Shown: piece by piece, positions 7,044 to 15,513 of the stretch
Layout: each line of letters starts with the position of its first letter
Position numbering within the stretch: the first letter of the stretch is position 1
Assembly: GCA_900555195.1 (NCBI GenBank)
Contig: USKC01000003.1
Coordinates: forward strand, 1 to 36,292
Length of the DNA stretch: 36,292 nt
From: an uncultured Lachnospiraceae bacterium
GTDB lineage: Bacteria; Bacillota; Clostridia; Lachnospirales; Lachnospiraceae
Direction: 5' to 3'
Position numbers and translations under genes: made by a program
Notes under the pieces: generated by a model
Told to the model about the DNA's origin: nothing
Database searches by the model: none
Seen by the model: the letters and a program-made list of their open reading frames with translations, nothing else

Positions 7044-8990
7044 TTGGAACTGTCGGAACTGACGGCCTACGCTGAAGAGAAATTTCATATGCAAGAGCAG
7101 CATAAATGGGAGGATTTTCCCGGCTTTTCTGTCCTGGCTGATCCGAATACGGGAAAGTGGGTCGCTCTCCTGATGCGCCAGTGGGATTCTGACAGGGGAG
7201 AGGAGATGCAGTGGTGTGATATCAAATGCGGCAGGCAGATTTTCTCGGAGATACAAGCGTCCTACCTGACGGTGCCCTTCCGCATGAAAGGGAGCAAATG
7301 GGTGGGCGTCGTCTTTGACAGCCGTACACAGCCGGAAGTCGTCTTCCGGCTTTTTGACCGTGCGGTATATTCGCTTGAGGAGCAGGGCTTTACCATCGTA
7401 TTGGATACGCCGCCTGTGAAATCGATGGTTGTATACCAGGATACGGCCTTGCCAGCCGCGGACATGCAGTTTGCATTGGATGGGGCCGGCATACCGGAAA
7501 AAATTCGTTGGATGATGCGCATGTACGAGTATAAAGAGGGTTCCTTTGCCCAGAAGTGCAGGAATTTCTGCCGGCAGGGAAAGTTCATGGAGGATTATGA
7601 GGATGATGCGCCATGGGATGGGGTGTACAAGCGGTATTTTCCCACATACCACGATCTGAACATAAAACAGCTCAGAGGATACTTTACCTGGCGCACCCGC
7701 GTCAGAAAGGGGGAGTTTTCCCCGATTTCCGCGTCTCTCGCTTATATCTATGTCTATGAACTGTTAAATGGGATCGGGACGGCCTCGCCGGAGGATGGCC
7801 TGAAGAAGATGCGGGAATTTGAGGCCGGCTTCCTTGACTCCGGCGTTGGAGATCCGGGCATGCGAAAAAATCTGCGGCGCTGGATGCTGGAATACGCAGT
7901 ACTCCATGATGTCCCTGCGGCGCTGGCAATTCAATACGCGGATCCTGACGTGACTCAGAAGGATGCGGCCCTTGCGGTTCTGAAAGGACCGAAAGAATCT
8001 GCGGATGAGGAATTGTTTTCTGCGCTCTGTTTTTTCTTGGGGAAAAAACTGGAACAGTCGCCTGTGGTGAAAAAGAACGGGGAGAGAGGAAAACATTTAT
8101 TTGCGGCGGTCTGGCGTTATGCGCTGGAAAGCTGTTTACAGGAGGGAAAAGATCTTTTTGCGGCGTGCTTCGGACAATGGAAATCCTTTTCCTGGCGTCC
8201 GCTTGCCAATGCCGTTTATTGGGAGGAACACCCCCATCCGGATTTCGTCTATGAGCTGGACGCCTGCAGGATGTATCGCTGCCAGGGCGGCCAGTGGCAG
8301 GAAATGCGGTATGACAATCTGTATTTTGACCGGGAGAAATTCCGCGCCCTCCTTCATGAAACGGATCGGCAGCTGCGAAGCTACTTAAAAACCGGCCATT
8401 ACCTCCATGAGAATCCGAATGGGGCCTGGGCGGCGCCTTATGTGAAAAGGATATTGGAGGAGGACAGACAGGCTCAGATCGAAGCCGCAAAACCGCAAAT
8501 CAAAATCAACCTGTCCAATCTGGATCAGATCCGGCAGGAGGCGCTTCTCACAAGGGACAGCCTGCTGACGGAAGAAGAGATGGGAGAGGCGGCGGAGGAA
8601 GGCCGCGTGCAGAAAACGCCGGAACCGGTGCTTCCTGGGCAGGAATATGGGGAAAAGGCTGAGACCGGACATGCGGAACGGGAACAGGCGGAAAGCGAAT
8701 GGGTTGGAAAAGCTGGGGAGGCTCCCTGGGAGGAGCAGGATTCCATGAGCGGCACGTTTATGGGACTGGATGCGGTACACCGTCAGATCCTTCGGGCGCT
8801 TCTTGAGGGAAAATCCGCAGAGCCATATATCAGGGCCAACCACCTGATGCCCGCCGTTGTCGCCGATACGATCAACGAGGCGTTTTTTGACGAGATTGGA
8901 GATACTATCCTTGCATGTGACGGCGATGTCATCACTGTGGTGGAGGATTATCTGGAAGATGTTCTGCAGATGTCAGGAGAAGAAAAATGA
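7044..8990 (+). CDS. MmcQ-like/TerB_N/TerB_C multidomain protein
   Basis: A 648-residue cytoplasmic protein, first gene of a three-gene cassette. Residues 1-135 resemble the MmcQ/YjbR fold (FPGFSVLADPNTGKWVALLMR, then PFRMKGSKWVGVVFD and VVFRLFDRAVYSL). Residues about 150-360 fit TerB_N (IRWMMRMYEYKEG, KFMEDYEDD, YFPTYHDLNIKQLRGYFTWRTRVRKGEFSP). The last 75 residues (from LDAVHRQILRALLEG) fit TerB_C. The region 460-570 is acidic and probably flexible. TerB_N/TerB_C proteins are known neighbours of ATPases and helicases in predicted DNA-processing or stress systems; no tellurite-resistance partners occur here. The TTG start is chosen because AAGGAG (7031-7036) sits 7 bp before it and the reading upstream overlaps the promoter. 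It overlaps the ATPase gene by 4 bp. Confidence 0.85.
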   Translation: MELSELTAYAEEKFHMQEQHKWEDFPGFSVLADPNTGKWVALLMRQWDSDRGEEMQWCDIKCGRQIFSEIQASYLTVPFRMKGSKWVGVVFDSRTQPEVVFRLFDRAVYSLEEQGFTIVLDTPPVKSMVVYQDTALPAADMQFALDGAGIPEKIRWMMRMYEYKEGSFAQKCRNFCRQGKFMEDYEDDAPWDGVYKRYFPTYHDLNIKQLRGYFTWRTRVRKGEFSPISASLAYIYVYELLNGIGTASPEDGLKKMREFEAGFLDSGVGDPGMRKNLRRWMLEYAVLHDVPAALAIQYADPDVTQKDAALAVLKGPKESADEELFSALCFFLGKKLEQSPVVKKNGERGKHLFAAVWRYALESCLQEGKDLFAACFGQWKSFSWRPLANAVYWEEHPHPDFVYELDACRMYRCQGGQWQEMRYDNLYFDREKFRALLHETDRQLRSYLKTGHYLHENPNGAWAAPYVKRILEEDRQAQIEAAKPQIKINLSNLDQIRQEALLTRDSLLTEEEMGEAAEEGRVQKTPEPVLPGQEYGEKAETGHAEREQAESEWVGKAGEAPWEEQDSMSGTFMGLDAVHRQILRALLEGKSAEPYIRANHLMPAVVADTINEAFFDEIGDTILACDGDVITVVEDYLEDVLQMSGEEK

Positions 8991-10321
8991 TGAATGAAGA
9001 CAATAAAAAAGTTCCGAAACGGATTTCGCAGACCATATTGAATTCCTTGAAAGGTGGCGTGGTTCCAAGGATAGGGCTTCCCTATATCACTGTGGGAAGA
9101 AAAAATGAGATCGAAGCCCTGCTGCATGATGTGGATATCATCGCAGAAGGCGGTGCATCTTTCCGTTTTATCGTGGGCAGATATGGCTCTGGTAAGAGTT
9201 TTCTGATCCAGACGATCCGTAATTATGTCATGGACAAGGGGTTTATTGTCGCTGATGCGGATCTCTCGCCGGAACGGCGGCTGCAGGGAACGAGAGGGCA
9301 GGGATTGGCGACATACCGTGAGCTGATCGGCAATCTTTCCACCAAAACAAAGCCGGAGGGCGGCGCCCTGACGCTGGTGCTGGATCGATGGATCAACAGT
9401 GTACAGACGCAGGCCGTGCAGGAAACCGGGCTTGAACCGGGCAATCCTATGCTGACCAAAGCGGTGGACCAAAGGATCTATGCAGTTACTTCCGCAGTCA
9501 GCGAACTGGTTCACGGCTTTGAATTCGCAAGGCTTCTTTCGCTCTATTATCACGCCTATGTGGACGGAGAGGATGAGATGAAAATGAAAGTCGTCCGCTG
9601 GTTCAGGGGGGAATATGGCATAAAGCGGGAGGCAAAAGAAGCGCTTGGGGTGAATATCATCATCACGGATGACGACTGGTATGAGTATCTGAAGCTCTTT
9701 GCAGCGTTTTTCCGCATGGCGGGGTATGCGGGCATGATGGTCATGATCGATGAGCTGGTCAATCTCTATAAAATCCCCAATGCCATCACCAGACAGTATA
9801 ATTATGAAAAGCTGTTGACCATGTATAATGATACCTTACAGGGAAAGGCGAAGTACCTCGGCTTCATCATGGGAGCGACGCCGCAGGCGGTCGAGGATAA
9901 GCGGCGCGGCTTATACAGCTACGAAGCGCTTCGTTCCCGTCTGGCAGAGGGCAAGTTTTCAAAGCCGGGAGCAAGAGATCTGCTGGCCCCCGTCATCCGC
10001 CTGGAGCCACTGAATCCGGAAGAAATGCTGGTGCTGTGTGAGAAGCTTGCCGGCATGCATGCCGGTCTTTATGGCTATGAGCTAAGAATTGGCACCGGGG
10101 AGCTTGCAGCGTTCATCGAGTTGGAATATGGCCGGATCGGCGCAGACCAGAACATTACGCCGCGCGAGGTGATCCGGGACTTTATTGAGGTTCTGGATCT
10201 GCTGTATCAGAACCCGGATATGAACATGGAACAGCTGATGCAGTCGGAGGATTTTGCCTACGCGAAATCGGAGGCAGTTTCCAGCCAGGCGGATAATGCG
10301 TATGTGGAGTTTACCATATGA
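8987..10321 (+). CDS. BrxD-like P-loop ATPase (DUF2791 type)
   Basis: A 444-residue ATP-binding protein resembling the BREX/Pgl-associated ATPase BrxD. The N-terminal basic segment (KRISQTILNSLKGGVVPRIGLPYITVGR) is characteristic of that family; Walker A is GRYGSGKS at residues 64-71 and Walker B is MMVMIDELVN around residue 250. A later arginine-rich stretch (EDKRRGLYSYEALRSRLAEGKF) resembles the sensor region of AAA-type ATPases. It starts within the stop of the TerB gene (ATGA) and overlaps the helicase start in the same way, so the three proteins are probably made together and may form a complex. In BREX type 2/Pgl loci BrxD is encoded beside a BrxHI helicase, the same arrangement as here. 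Its job, probably loading or regulating the helicase on DNA, is inferred. ATG 8990 is an alternative start. Confidence 0.85.
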   Translation: MMNEDNKKVPKRISQTILNSLKGGVVPRIGLPYITVGRKNEIEALLHDVDIIAEGGASFRFIVGRYGSGKSFLIQTIRNYVMDKGFIVADADLSPERRLQGTRGQGLATYRELIGNLSTKTKPEGGALTLVLDRWINSVQTQAVQETGLEPGNPMLTKAVDQRIYAVTSAVSELVHGFEFARLLSLYYHAYVDGEDEMKMKVVRWFRGEYGIKREAKEALGVNIIITDDDWYEYLKLFAAFFRMAGYAGMMVMIDELVNLYKIPNAITRQYNYEKLLTMYNDTLQGKAKYLGFIMGATPQAVEDKRRGLYSYEALRSRLAEGKFSKPGARDLLAPVIRLEPLNPEEMLVLCEKLAGMHAGLYGYELRIGTGELAAFIELEYGRIGADQNITPREVIRDFIEVLDLLYQNPDMNMEQLMQSEDFAYAKSEAVSSQADNAYVEFTI

Positions 10322-12561
10322 ATGTTTTTAACAGATATGCCCCGTTCATTCAGGATTATATTTACCGCTCCGGATGGAAAGCGCTTCGGAGCGTACAGAA
10401 TGCCGCCGGGGAAGCGATTTTTGGCTCGGATGACAACGTGCTTCTTACCGCTTCCACAGCATCGGGAAAGACGGAAGCGGCGTTTTTTCCCATACTGACT
10501 CTGCTGGAGGAAGACCCGCCGGACAGTGTGGGTGTTTTATATATCGCCCCCTTAAAGGCGCTCATCAACGACCAGTTCGGGAGGCTTGAGGAGCTGTGTG
10601 AGGAGGCGGAAATTCCTGTGACCCGCTGGCATGGGGACGCGCCGCAGACACAAAAGAGGAAACTGCTGCGCAGGCCGGCCGGAATTCTGCAGATTACGCC
10701 TGAATCGCTGGAATCCCTGATGATCAACAAGCATATGGAGATCCCATCCCTGTTCGCCGACTTACGCTTTATCGTCATTGATGAGATTCATTCTCTGCTG
10801 CGGGCAGACCGCGGCATGCAGACGTTCTGCCTGATCGAACGGCTCTGTAAACTGGCGGAATGCAATCCCAGAAGGATCGGCCTGTCCGCAACCATCGGCA
10901 ATCCTGAAGCGGCAGGGCGTTTTCTCGCAGCGGGCAGCGGCCGGCCGACTGTTATCCCCAGGATGGATGGGGGCAGGGAAGTTTGGCGCCTGTCCATAGA
11001 GCATTTCTTTCATACGGCCCCGCAGGCGGATGAGGGAAAACAGGATGTACCGCAGACTCCCATTCAGGAAGCGCCAACGGATAGGGCGCCCAAAGCGGCT
11101 GACCCGGGCGTGGGCTATATTTTTGAACATACGCGTGGGAAAAAATGTCTGATCTTTACCAATTCCCGCGAAGAATGCGAGGCGGTTTGCCAGAGTCTGC
11201 GGCAGTACTGCGAAGCGAACCATGAGCCGGATCGGTTCCTCATCCACCATGGAAATCTTTCCGCCTCCTATAGGGAAAGCGCGGAGGAAGAGATGAAGGA
11301 CGACGATTCGCTGATGTCCGTCTGCGCCACCGCTACGCTGGAGCTTGGAATTGATATCGGCAGGCTGGAGCGGGCGTTTCAGATTGACGCGCCGTTTACC
11401 GTGTCCGGCTTCCTTCAGCGGATGGGCAGAACAGGCCGGCGCGGTGACCCGTCGGAAATGTGGTTCGTGATGCAGGAGGATCACCCGGAGCCGCGGGCCA
11501 TGCTTCCGGATATGATACCCTGGTATCTGATCCAGGGCATCGCGCTGGTGCAGCTATATATTGAGGAACGGTTCGTGGAGCCGCCGAGGACAGGAAGGCT
11601 TCCCTACAGCCTTCTTTATCACCAGACCATGAGCACGCTGGCATCCTGCGGGGAAATGAGCCCGGGTGAGCTGGCTTCACGGGTTCTGACGCTGTCCTGC
11701 TTTCAGAGGGTTTCCCAGGAAGACTATCGGATCCTGCTCCGCCATCTTCTGGAAATCGACCATATCAGCCGGACGGAAAACGGCGGCCTGATCGTGGGCC
11801 TGACCGGGGAACGGATCGTAAACAATTATAAATTCTATGCGGTATTTCAGGAAAATATCGAGTACTCCGTGCGCTCCGGCCCGGAGGAACTGGGCACCAT
11901 CGTAAAACCGCCGCCAGTGGGAGATAAGATCGCCCTCGCCGGGAGAGTCTGGGTGGTGGAGGAAGTGGATCACAAGAAGCGGGAAGTCTACTGCACCCTT
12001 GTAAAGGGAAACATACCCGCTTATTTCGGCGATGTGGCGGGCGATATCCACACGCGCATTCTGGAGCGCATGTACGGCGTTTTAAAGGAACAGAAGAACT
12101 ACCCTTATCTGATGCGGCATGCGGTATGCAGGCTGCAGGATGCGAGGGACAGCTTCCGGAAATCCGGGATGGAGGCGCATCCGCTGGTACATCTGGGAGG
12201 AAATATGTGGGCGCTGTTCCCATGGCTGGGAAGCTATGCGTTTCTTGCCCTGGAACGGTTCCTGAAAATCCGCTGCAAAAAGCGGCTGGGCCTTAAGGGC
12301 CTGAATTCCTCAAGGCCGTATTATATGCAGTTCACCATGACCGTCACGGAAGAGGAATTCTATCAGATTACGGCGCAGGAGGCGGAAGAGGAATTTGAAC
12401 CGATGGAGCTCCTTTTTCCCAAAGAGGTGCCGGTTTTTGAAAAATATGATGAGTATGTGCCAGCGGAGCTGATCCGAAAGGGATTTGCCCTGGGCGTGCT
12501 GGATATCGACGGCATGAAACAGAGGGTGCGCGGCTGGTCAAAGGGACAGGAAGAGGGGTGA
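10318..12561 (+). CDS. Lhr/BrxHI-like SF2 DEAD/DEAH-box helicase
   Basis: A 747-residue superfamily 2 helicase. Motif I is TASTASGKTEA (44-54), motif II is VIDEIH near residue 153 (a DEIH box as in Lhr-type helicases), motif III is LSATIGNP near 187, motif V lies in ATATLELGIDIG, and motif VI is QRMGRTGRRG at about 367-376. A variable insertion of about 50 residues (rich in Gln, Pro and Asp) sits between the two RecA-like lobes. The C-terminal 300 residues, with a predicted winged-helix and beta-rich portion, resemble the Lhr core extension. It lacks the long C-terminus of full-size Lhr. Third gene of the cassette; it ends 47 bp before a convergent permease gene. Likely a DNA translocase or unwinding motor. 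Confidence 0.9.
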   Translation: MNVFNRYAPFIQDYIYRSGWKALRSVQNAAGEAIFGSDDNVLLTASTASGKTEAAFFPILTLLEEDPPDSVGVLYIAPLKALINDQFGRLEELCEEAEIPVTRWHGDAPQTQKRKLLRRPAGILQITPESLESLMINKHMEIPSLFADLRFIVIDEIHSLLRADRGMQTFCLIERLCKLAECNPRRIGLSATIGNPEAAGRFLAAGSGRPTVIPRMDGGREVWRLSIEHFFHTAPQADEGKQDVPQTPIQEAPTDRAPKAADPGVGYIFEHTRGKKCLIFTNSREECEAVCQSLRQYCEANHEPDRFLIHHGNLSASYRESAEEEMKDDDSLMSVCATATLELGIDIGRLERAFQIDAPFTVSGFLQRMGRTGRRGDPSEMWFVMQEDHPEPRAMLPDMIPWYLIQGIALVQLYIEERFVEPPRTGRLPYSLLYHQTMSTLASCGEMSPGELASRVLTLSCFQRVSQEDYRILLRHLLEIDHISRTENGGLIVGLTGERIVNNYKFYAVFQENIEYSVRSGPEELGTIVKPPPVGDKIALAGRVWVVEEVDHKKREVYCTLVKGNIPAYFGDVAGDIHTRILERMYGVLKEQKNYPYLMRHAVCRLQDARDSFRKSGMEAHPLVHLGGNMWALFPWLGSYAFLALERFLKIRCKKRLGLKGLNSSRPYYMQFTMTVTEEEFYQITAQEAEEEFEPMELLFPKEVPVFEKYDEYVPAELIRKGFALGVLDIDGMKQRVRGWSKGQEEG

Positions 12562-12563
12562 AT

Positions 12564-12604
12564 GGCAGGCGCCGCCAATCGGCTGACACCAATCGGCAGG
12601 CGCC
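12564..12604. repeat. Short interleaved direct repeats between convergent genes
   Basis: GGCAGGCGCC occurs at 12564-12573 and 12595-12604, and CCAATCGGC at 12575-12583 and 12589-12597; in the second copy the two overlap. They fill the 47-bp gap between the helicase stop and the convergent permease stop. No T-tract terminator is visible here. Confidence 0.6.
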
Positions 12605-12608
12605 CAGT

Positions 12609-13331
12609 TCATGCCCCGGTCTCCGTGGTCTTTTCTCCTGCGTGAAAAAATAGCAAGAGAACGCCGGATATCAGCAGAAAGCATTGAGGCAAGAGGACGG
12701 AAAAAGGCAGACGGAAGGCCGGATCCACTGCGCCAAGGGACAGAGGATATTCGGAGAAGAAGCTTCCGTTCCAAATCCCCAGGGCGTCCGGAAGGGGAAG
12801 GAACCTGCAAAGAAACGGAAACGGCATCCAGCAATAGACCAGCCAGGGCCTGAACTGTCCCAGGAACCAGCCGCTCCCCAAAACGAACAGCATTGAAGGA
12901 ACAAGCGTGATCAGTGCAGGGAGAGCCAGCGTCCCCCAGGCATACCATTTGAAGTACAGGCCATAGAATAGGGCAGCTTCCGCCAATATGGCGAATGTCA
13001 GCAGGAAGATTCCTGTCAGGGCGGCGGCGCATCTGGCCGCCCTGTACCGACGCGGGATGGCTGGCGTTGCATCTGTAAGGATGGCTGCACGGCGCGCCTT
13101 CGGAGAGGTGAAGAAGGTCAGGAAAAATAGCGCGCCGATCCAGAGCAGGGGAATCATGCGGCTCAGATAGTCGCCAAAACTCCAGGCGGAGAACGGTGCG
13201 GTATGGGATATACCTAAAACCGTTACCGATTGCAGAACCTGCCATCCATAGAAAAGGAATATTGCTGCCATTCCAAAGAAAAAATGATTCCATAACAGTC
13301 GTTTGCATTCGTATTGATAGATTTTACCCAA
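12609..13331 (-). CDS. ABC exporter membrane subunit (ABC-2-like)
   Basis: A 240-residue integral membrane protein with about six hydrophobic segments (near residues 14-34, 55-75, 100-125, 130-150, 160-180, 215-232). The N-terminus (MGKIYQYECKRLLWNHFFF) is the cytoplasmic helix typical of ABC-2-type permease subunits that begin with a basic YECKRLL-like motif. It overlaps the upstream permease/peptidase gene by 8 bp and is the last gene of a five-gene minus-strand operon. It probably pairs with the upstream permease as the second half of the transporter. The substrate is unknown; antimicrobial peptide or lipid export is a guess based on the adjoining two-component system. Confidence 0.7.
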   Translation of the reverse strand: MGKIYQYECKRLLWNHFFFGMAAIFLFYGWQVLQSVTVLGISHTAPFSAWSFGDYLSRMIPLLWIGALFFLTFFTSPKARRAAILTDATPAIPRRYRAARCAAALTGIFLLTFAILAEAALFYGLYFKWYAWGTLALPALITLVPSMLFVLGSGWFLGQFRPWLVYCWMPFPFLCRFLPLPDALGIWNGSFFSEYPLSLGAVDPAFRLPFSVLLPQCFLLISGVLLLFFHAGEKTTETGA

Positions 13332-15513
13332 GATTCAAATCCTCCTCATTCAGCCCGCAGGCATCTAAAAAGTTCTGATAGGTCAGATAAGGATAAGCGG
13401 GATCCAGTTCCCGATTGAACAGACCGGAAAGGATCTGATCCATTTCGTCCTCCCCTCCTACCAATTCTTCCGCTTTCAGTATTTTCAGCGGCATTTCGCA
13501 GTACTGCCGCACATGGGTGAGGCTGTTGGAGATTTCCAGCCGCATTTTTTCCGGGAGCGCATCCAGATACGCAGGGTTGCGGACGTAGAAGTTCAGATAA
13601 TAGTCGTCTACTTCCTGCTGCCATTGCCTGACGTAAGCCTGCTGTGCGTAATCTTCACCGTAAAGGTCTTTGACGATACGGTAGGTGGTATAGACCGTAA
13701 GCCCCTCCGCTGACCAGGGATCCGCATTGCCTGAAGGGGCGAACATATTGGCAAGGCCCCACCACTGATGAACCAGTTCGTGGATCATAACCTCGCCGGG
13801 AACAGCTCCTTTATTACCGTCATTCAGGTTGACTGCAGTGAAGTCCGCTTCATCCAGCAGGCTGGCTCCGTTTGCGGCATAGCCGCCCCCGGCAACACGG
13901 CTTTGGATCAGCTTCAGTATGCCGCCTGTTCCGAAAGAAAGGGGACCATAGTGTTCGGTGCAGTAATCCACCACCGCCTGAATGGCTTTGTCTGCCCCGG
14001 CGGCTTCCATCACCGCCTGGTGCTTTCGGCCATAATAAAATTGAATGGTGATGCCCCCGGCGGCTATATCCTGGCGGATGTAGTCGCCTGCATATAGGAT
14101 TCCGCCCATTCCAGTGCTTTTATAACGCCAGATGACTGTGCCGTCTTCCTGCTCTGAGAGGATTTCCGCCTGTGCGGAACCGAAAGGGATGACGGTCATG
14201 TGTTTTGGCACGATGATTTCTATGGTTGCCCGGAACGAGTCGGAGGCAGGCATGACATTCAGCAGGCGAGGCGCCAGTTCGGCATGGGTCAGGCAGATGT
14301 ATTCTTCACTGATCTCGACAGAACCCTGGATGGTGGAGGTGGTTCCGTTTTCTTGCGGAAAACCGCCGTACTCTACGACGAGATCTATCTCTTGATCTGC
14401 AGGAAGGCTTATTTGTAGCATTGCTTCGTTATATTCCTGATATTCGCCGATAGAGAAAGGGACATCCGTTCCGTTGGCTTTGGCAGAAGAGACGGTATAG
14501 CCGGGATTGATGCCAAATGCAACGGTCTGAGCCTGTCCGGAGGAATTTTGGAACAGGTAGGTTGCGGTGCCGGATACAGTGCCTGCGGCGGTATTTGGGC
14601 GCACCCTCACTGTCCGGTCAAGGCAGGAGACCGCTTCCAGAGAGGGAAGCATATCAAAGGTCATGACACGCATATCCGGGTTGCTGTGATCCACAAAAGG
14701 CTGTGCGATGTATGCCATGCCGGAACAGACGAGCAGGCTCAGGGCGATGGCCGGGCGATAGATGCGTCTGGCATTATGAAGCAGGGAGCGAAGGAGACCT
14801 TGCCCATATCTGCGGATACACAGATAGGACAGCAGCCAGAGACCGGAGAGCGCAGTCAGCCAGGTGAGGCGCATGTAGAAAACGGAGGCGAAGATCCGGA
14901 AGTTGGAAAAATCGTCGGAAAGTGCCCAGACGCAGGGGTTCAGCCAGCAAAGCTGCCAATTATCCGGCCAAACAGTCAGGCTCAGCGCGGAAAAGGCGGC
15001 AAAGAGCACCAGGGAAAGATCCGCTCTCCGGGTAAACTGATATGCGCAGGCCGCTGCCAGAATGGCCAGAGGAAAAGCGAACCCCATGAAAATCAGGTAA
15101 GCCAGAACATAGTCGGTTCCATTGAAAACAGAACCGATCAGCCGTTGGCTGATAGGAAGCCATACCAGAAGTACTGCAGCAAGAGTCAGCAATGCGGCAG
15201 CAATGAGTGCCAGCAGCTGCACGCGGGCGGCCTGCAGCGGAGAGACTGCCGCATCTATCAGGATATCCATTCGGTTTCTGGCCGCCCGACCCAGTTCATA
15301 TATTGTGAGCACCCCGAATAAGAGTCCGCCTACCATACCGCCGGCCAGGGCCGGATTGGCGAGGTACATGGAGAGCATGGTGTCGGCGGAGGCAGGCTGA
15401 TACAGATGAAATCCTGCCAATGGGGAAAGAAGGGTAAGGAGAATGAACAGCCAGGCCGTCCGGCTTTGCAGGAGACGCTTGAACTCCAGAGAAGATAGGC
15501 GTAGCGTTTTCAT
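13324..15513 (-). CDS. ABC-2 permease fused to M1-type metallopeptidase
   Basis: A 729-residue fusion. The N-terminal 330 residues hold about seven membrane segments of an ABC-2 permease, beginning with MKTLRLSSLEFKRLLQSRTAW. From about residue 360 to the end it is an extracytoplasmic M1 (aminopeptidase N-like) region: a beta-rich domain, then the zinc site HELVH at 578-582 and the likely third ligand Glu603 in WSAEGL, with YTTYRI after it. The usual GAMEN exopeptidase motif is not seen as such; a Gly-rich GGGYAANGASLL occurs at the expected place. The start is ATG 15513, preceded by AGGAGG and overlapping the ATPase stop by 4 bp; the longer open frame upstream is inside the ATPase gene. The peptidase may process the exported substrate or attacking peptides. 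Confidence 0.85.
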   Translation of the reverse strand: MKTLRLSSLEFKRLLQSRTAWLFILLTLLSPLAGFHLYQPASADTMLSMYLANPALAGGMVGGLLFGVLTIYELGRAARNRMDILIDAAVSPLQAARVQLLALIAAALLTLAAVLLVWLPISQRLIGSVFNGTDYVLAYLIFMGFAFPLAILAAACAYQFTRRADLSLVLFAAFSALSLTVWPDNWQLCWLNPCVWALSDDFSNFRIFASVFYMRLTWLTALSGLWLLSYLCIRRYGQGLLRSLLHNARRIYRPAIALSLLVCSGMAYIAQPFVDHSNPDMRVMTFDMLPSLEAVSCLDRTVRVRPNTAAGTVSGTATYLFQNSSGQAQTVAFGINPGYTVSSAKANGTDVPFSIGEYQEYNEAMLQISLPADQEIDLVVEYGGFPQENGTTSTIQGSVEISEEYICLTHAELAPRLLNVMPASDSFRATIEIIVPKHMTVIPFGSAQAEILSEQEDGTVIWRYKSTGMGGILYAGDYIRQDIAAGGITIQFYYGRKHQAVMEAAGADKAIQAVVDYCTEHYGPLSFGTGGILKLIQSRVAGGGYAANGASLLDEADFTAVNLNDGNKGAVPGEVMIHELVHQWWGLANMFAPSGNADPWSAEGLTVYTTYRIVKDLYGEDYAQQAYVRQWQQEVDDYYLNFYVRNPAYLDALPEKMRLEISNSLTHVRQYCEMPLKILKAEELVGGEDEMDQILSGLFNRELDPAYPYLTYQNFLDACGLNEEDLNLG

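Noticed and set aside
7044..12561. A complete BREX or tellurite-resistance locus.
   Set aside because: PglZ, PglX/methylase, BrxC/PglY, PglW and BrxA/B are absent, and no TerC, TerD or TerZ genes are nearby; only the TerB-type domains and the BrxD/BrxHI-like pair are present.
14548..15321. 257-residue plus-strand open frame.
   Set aside because: It lies wholly opposite the permease/peptidase gene, has no ribosome site and no recognisable domain; an antisense shadow.
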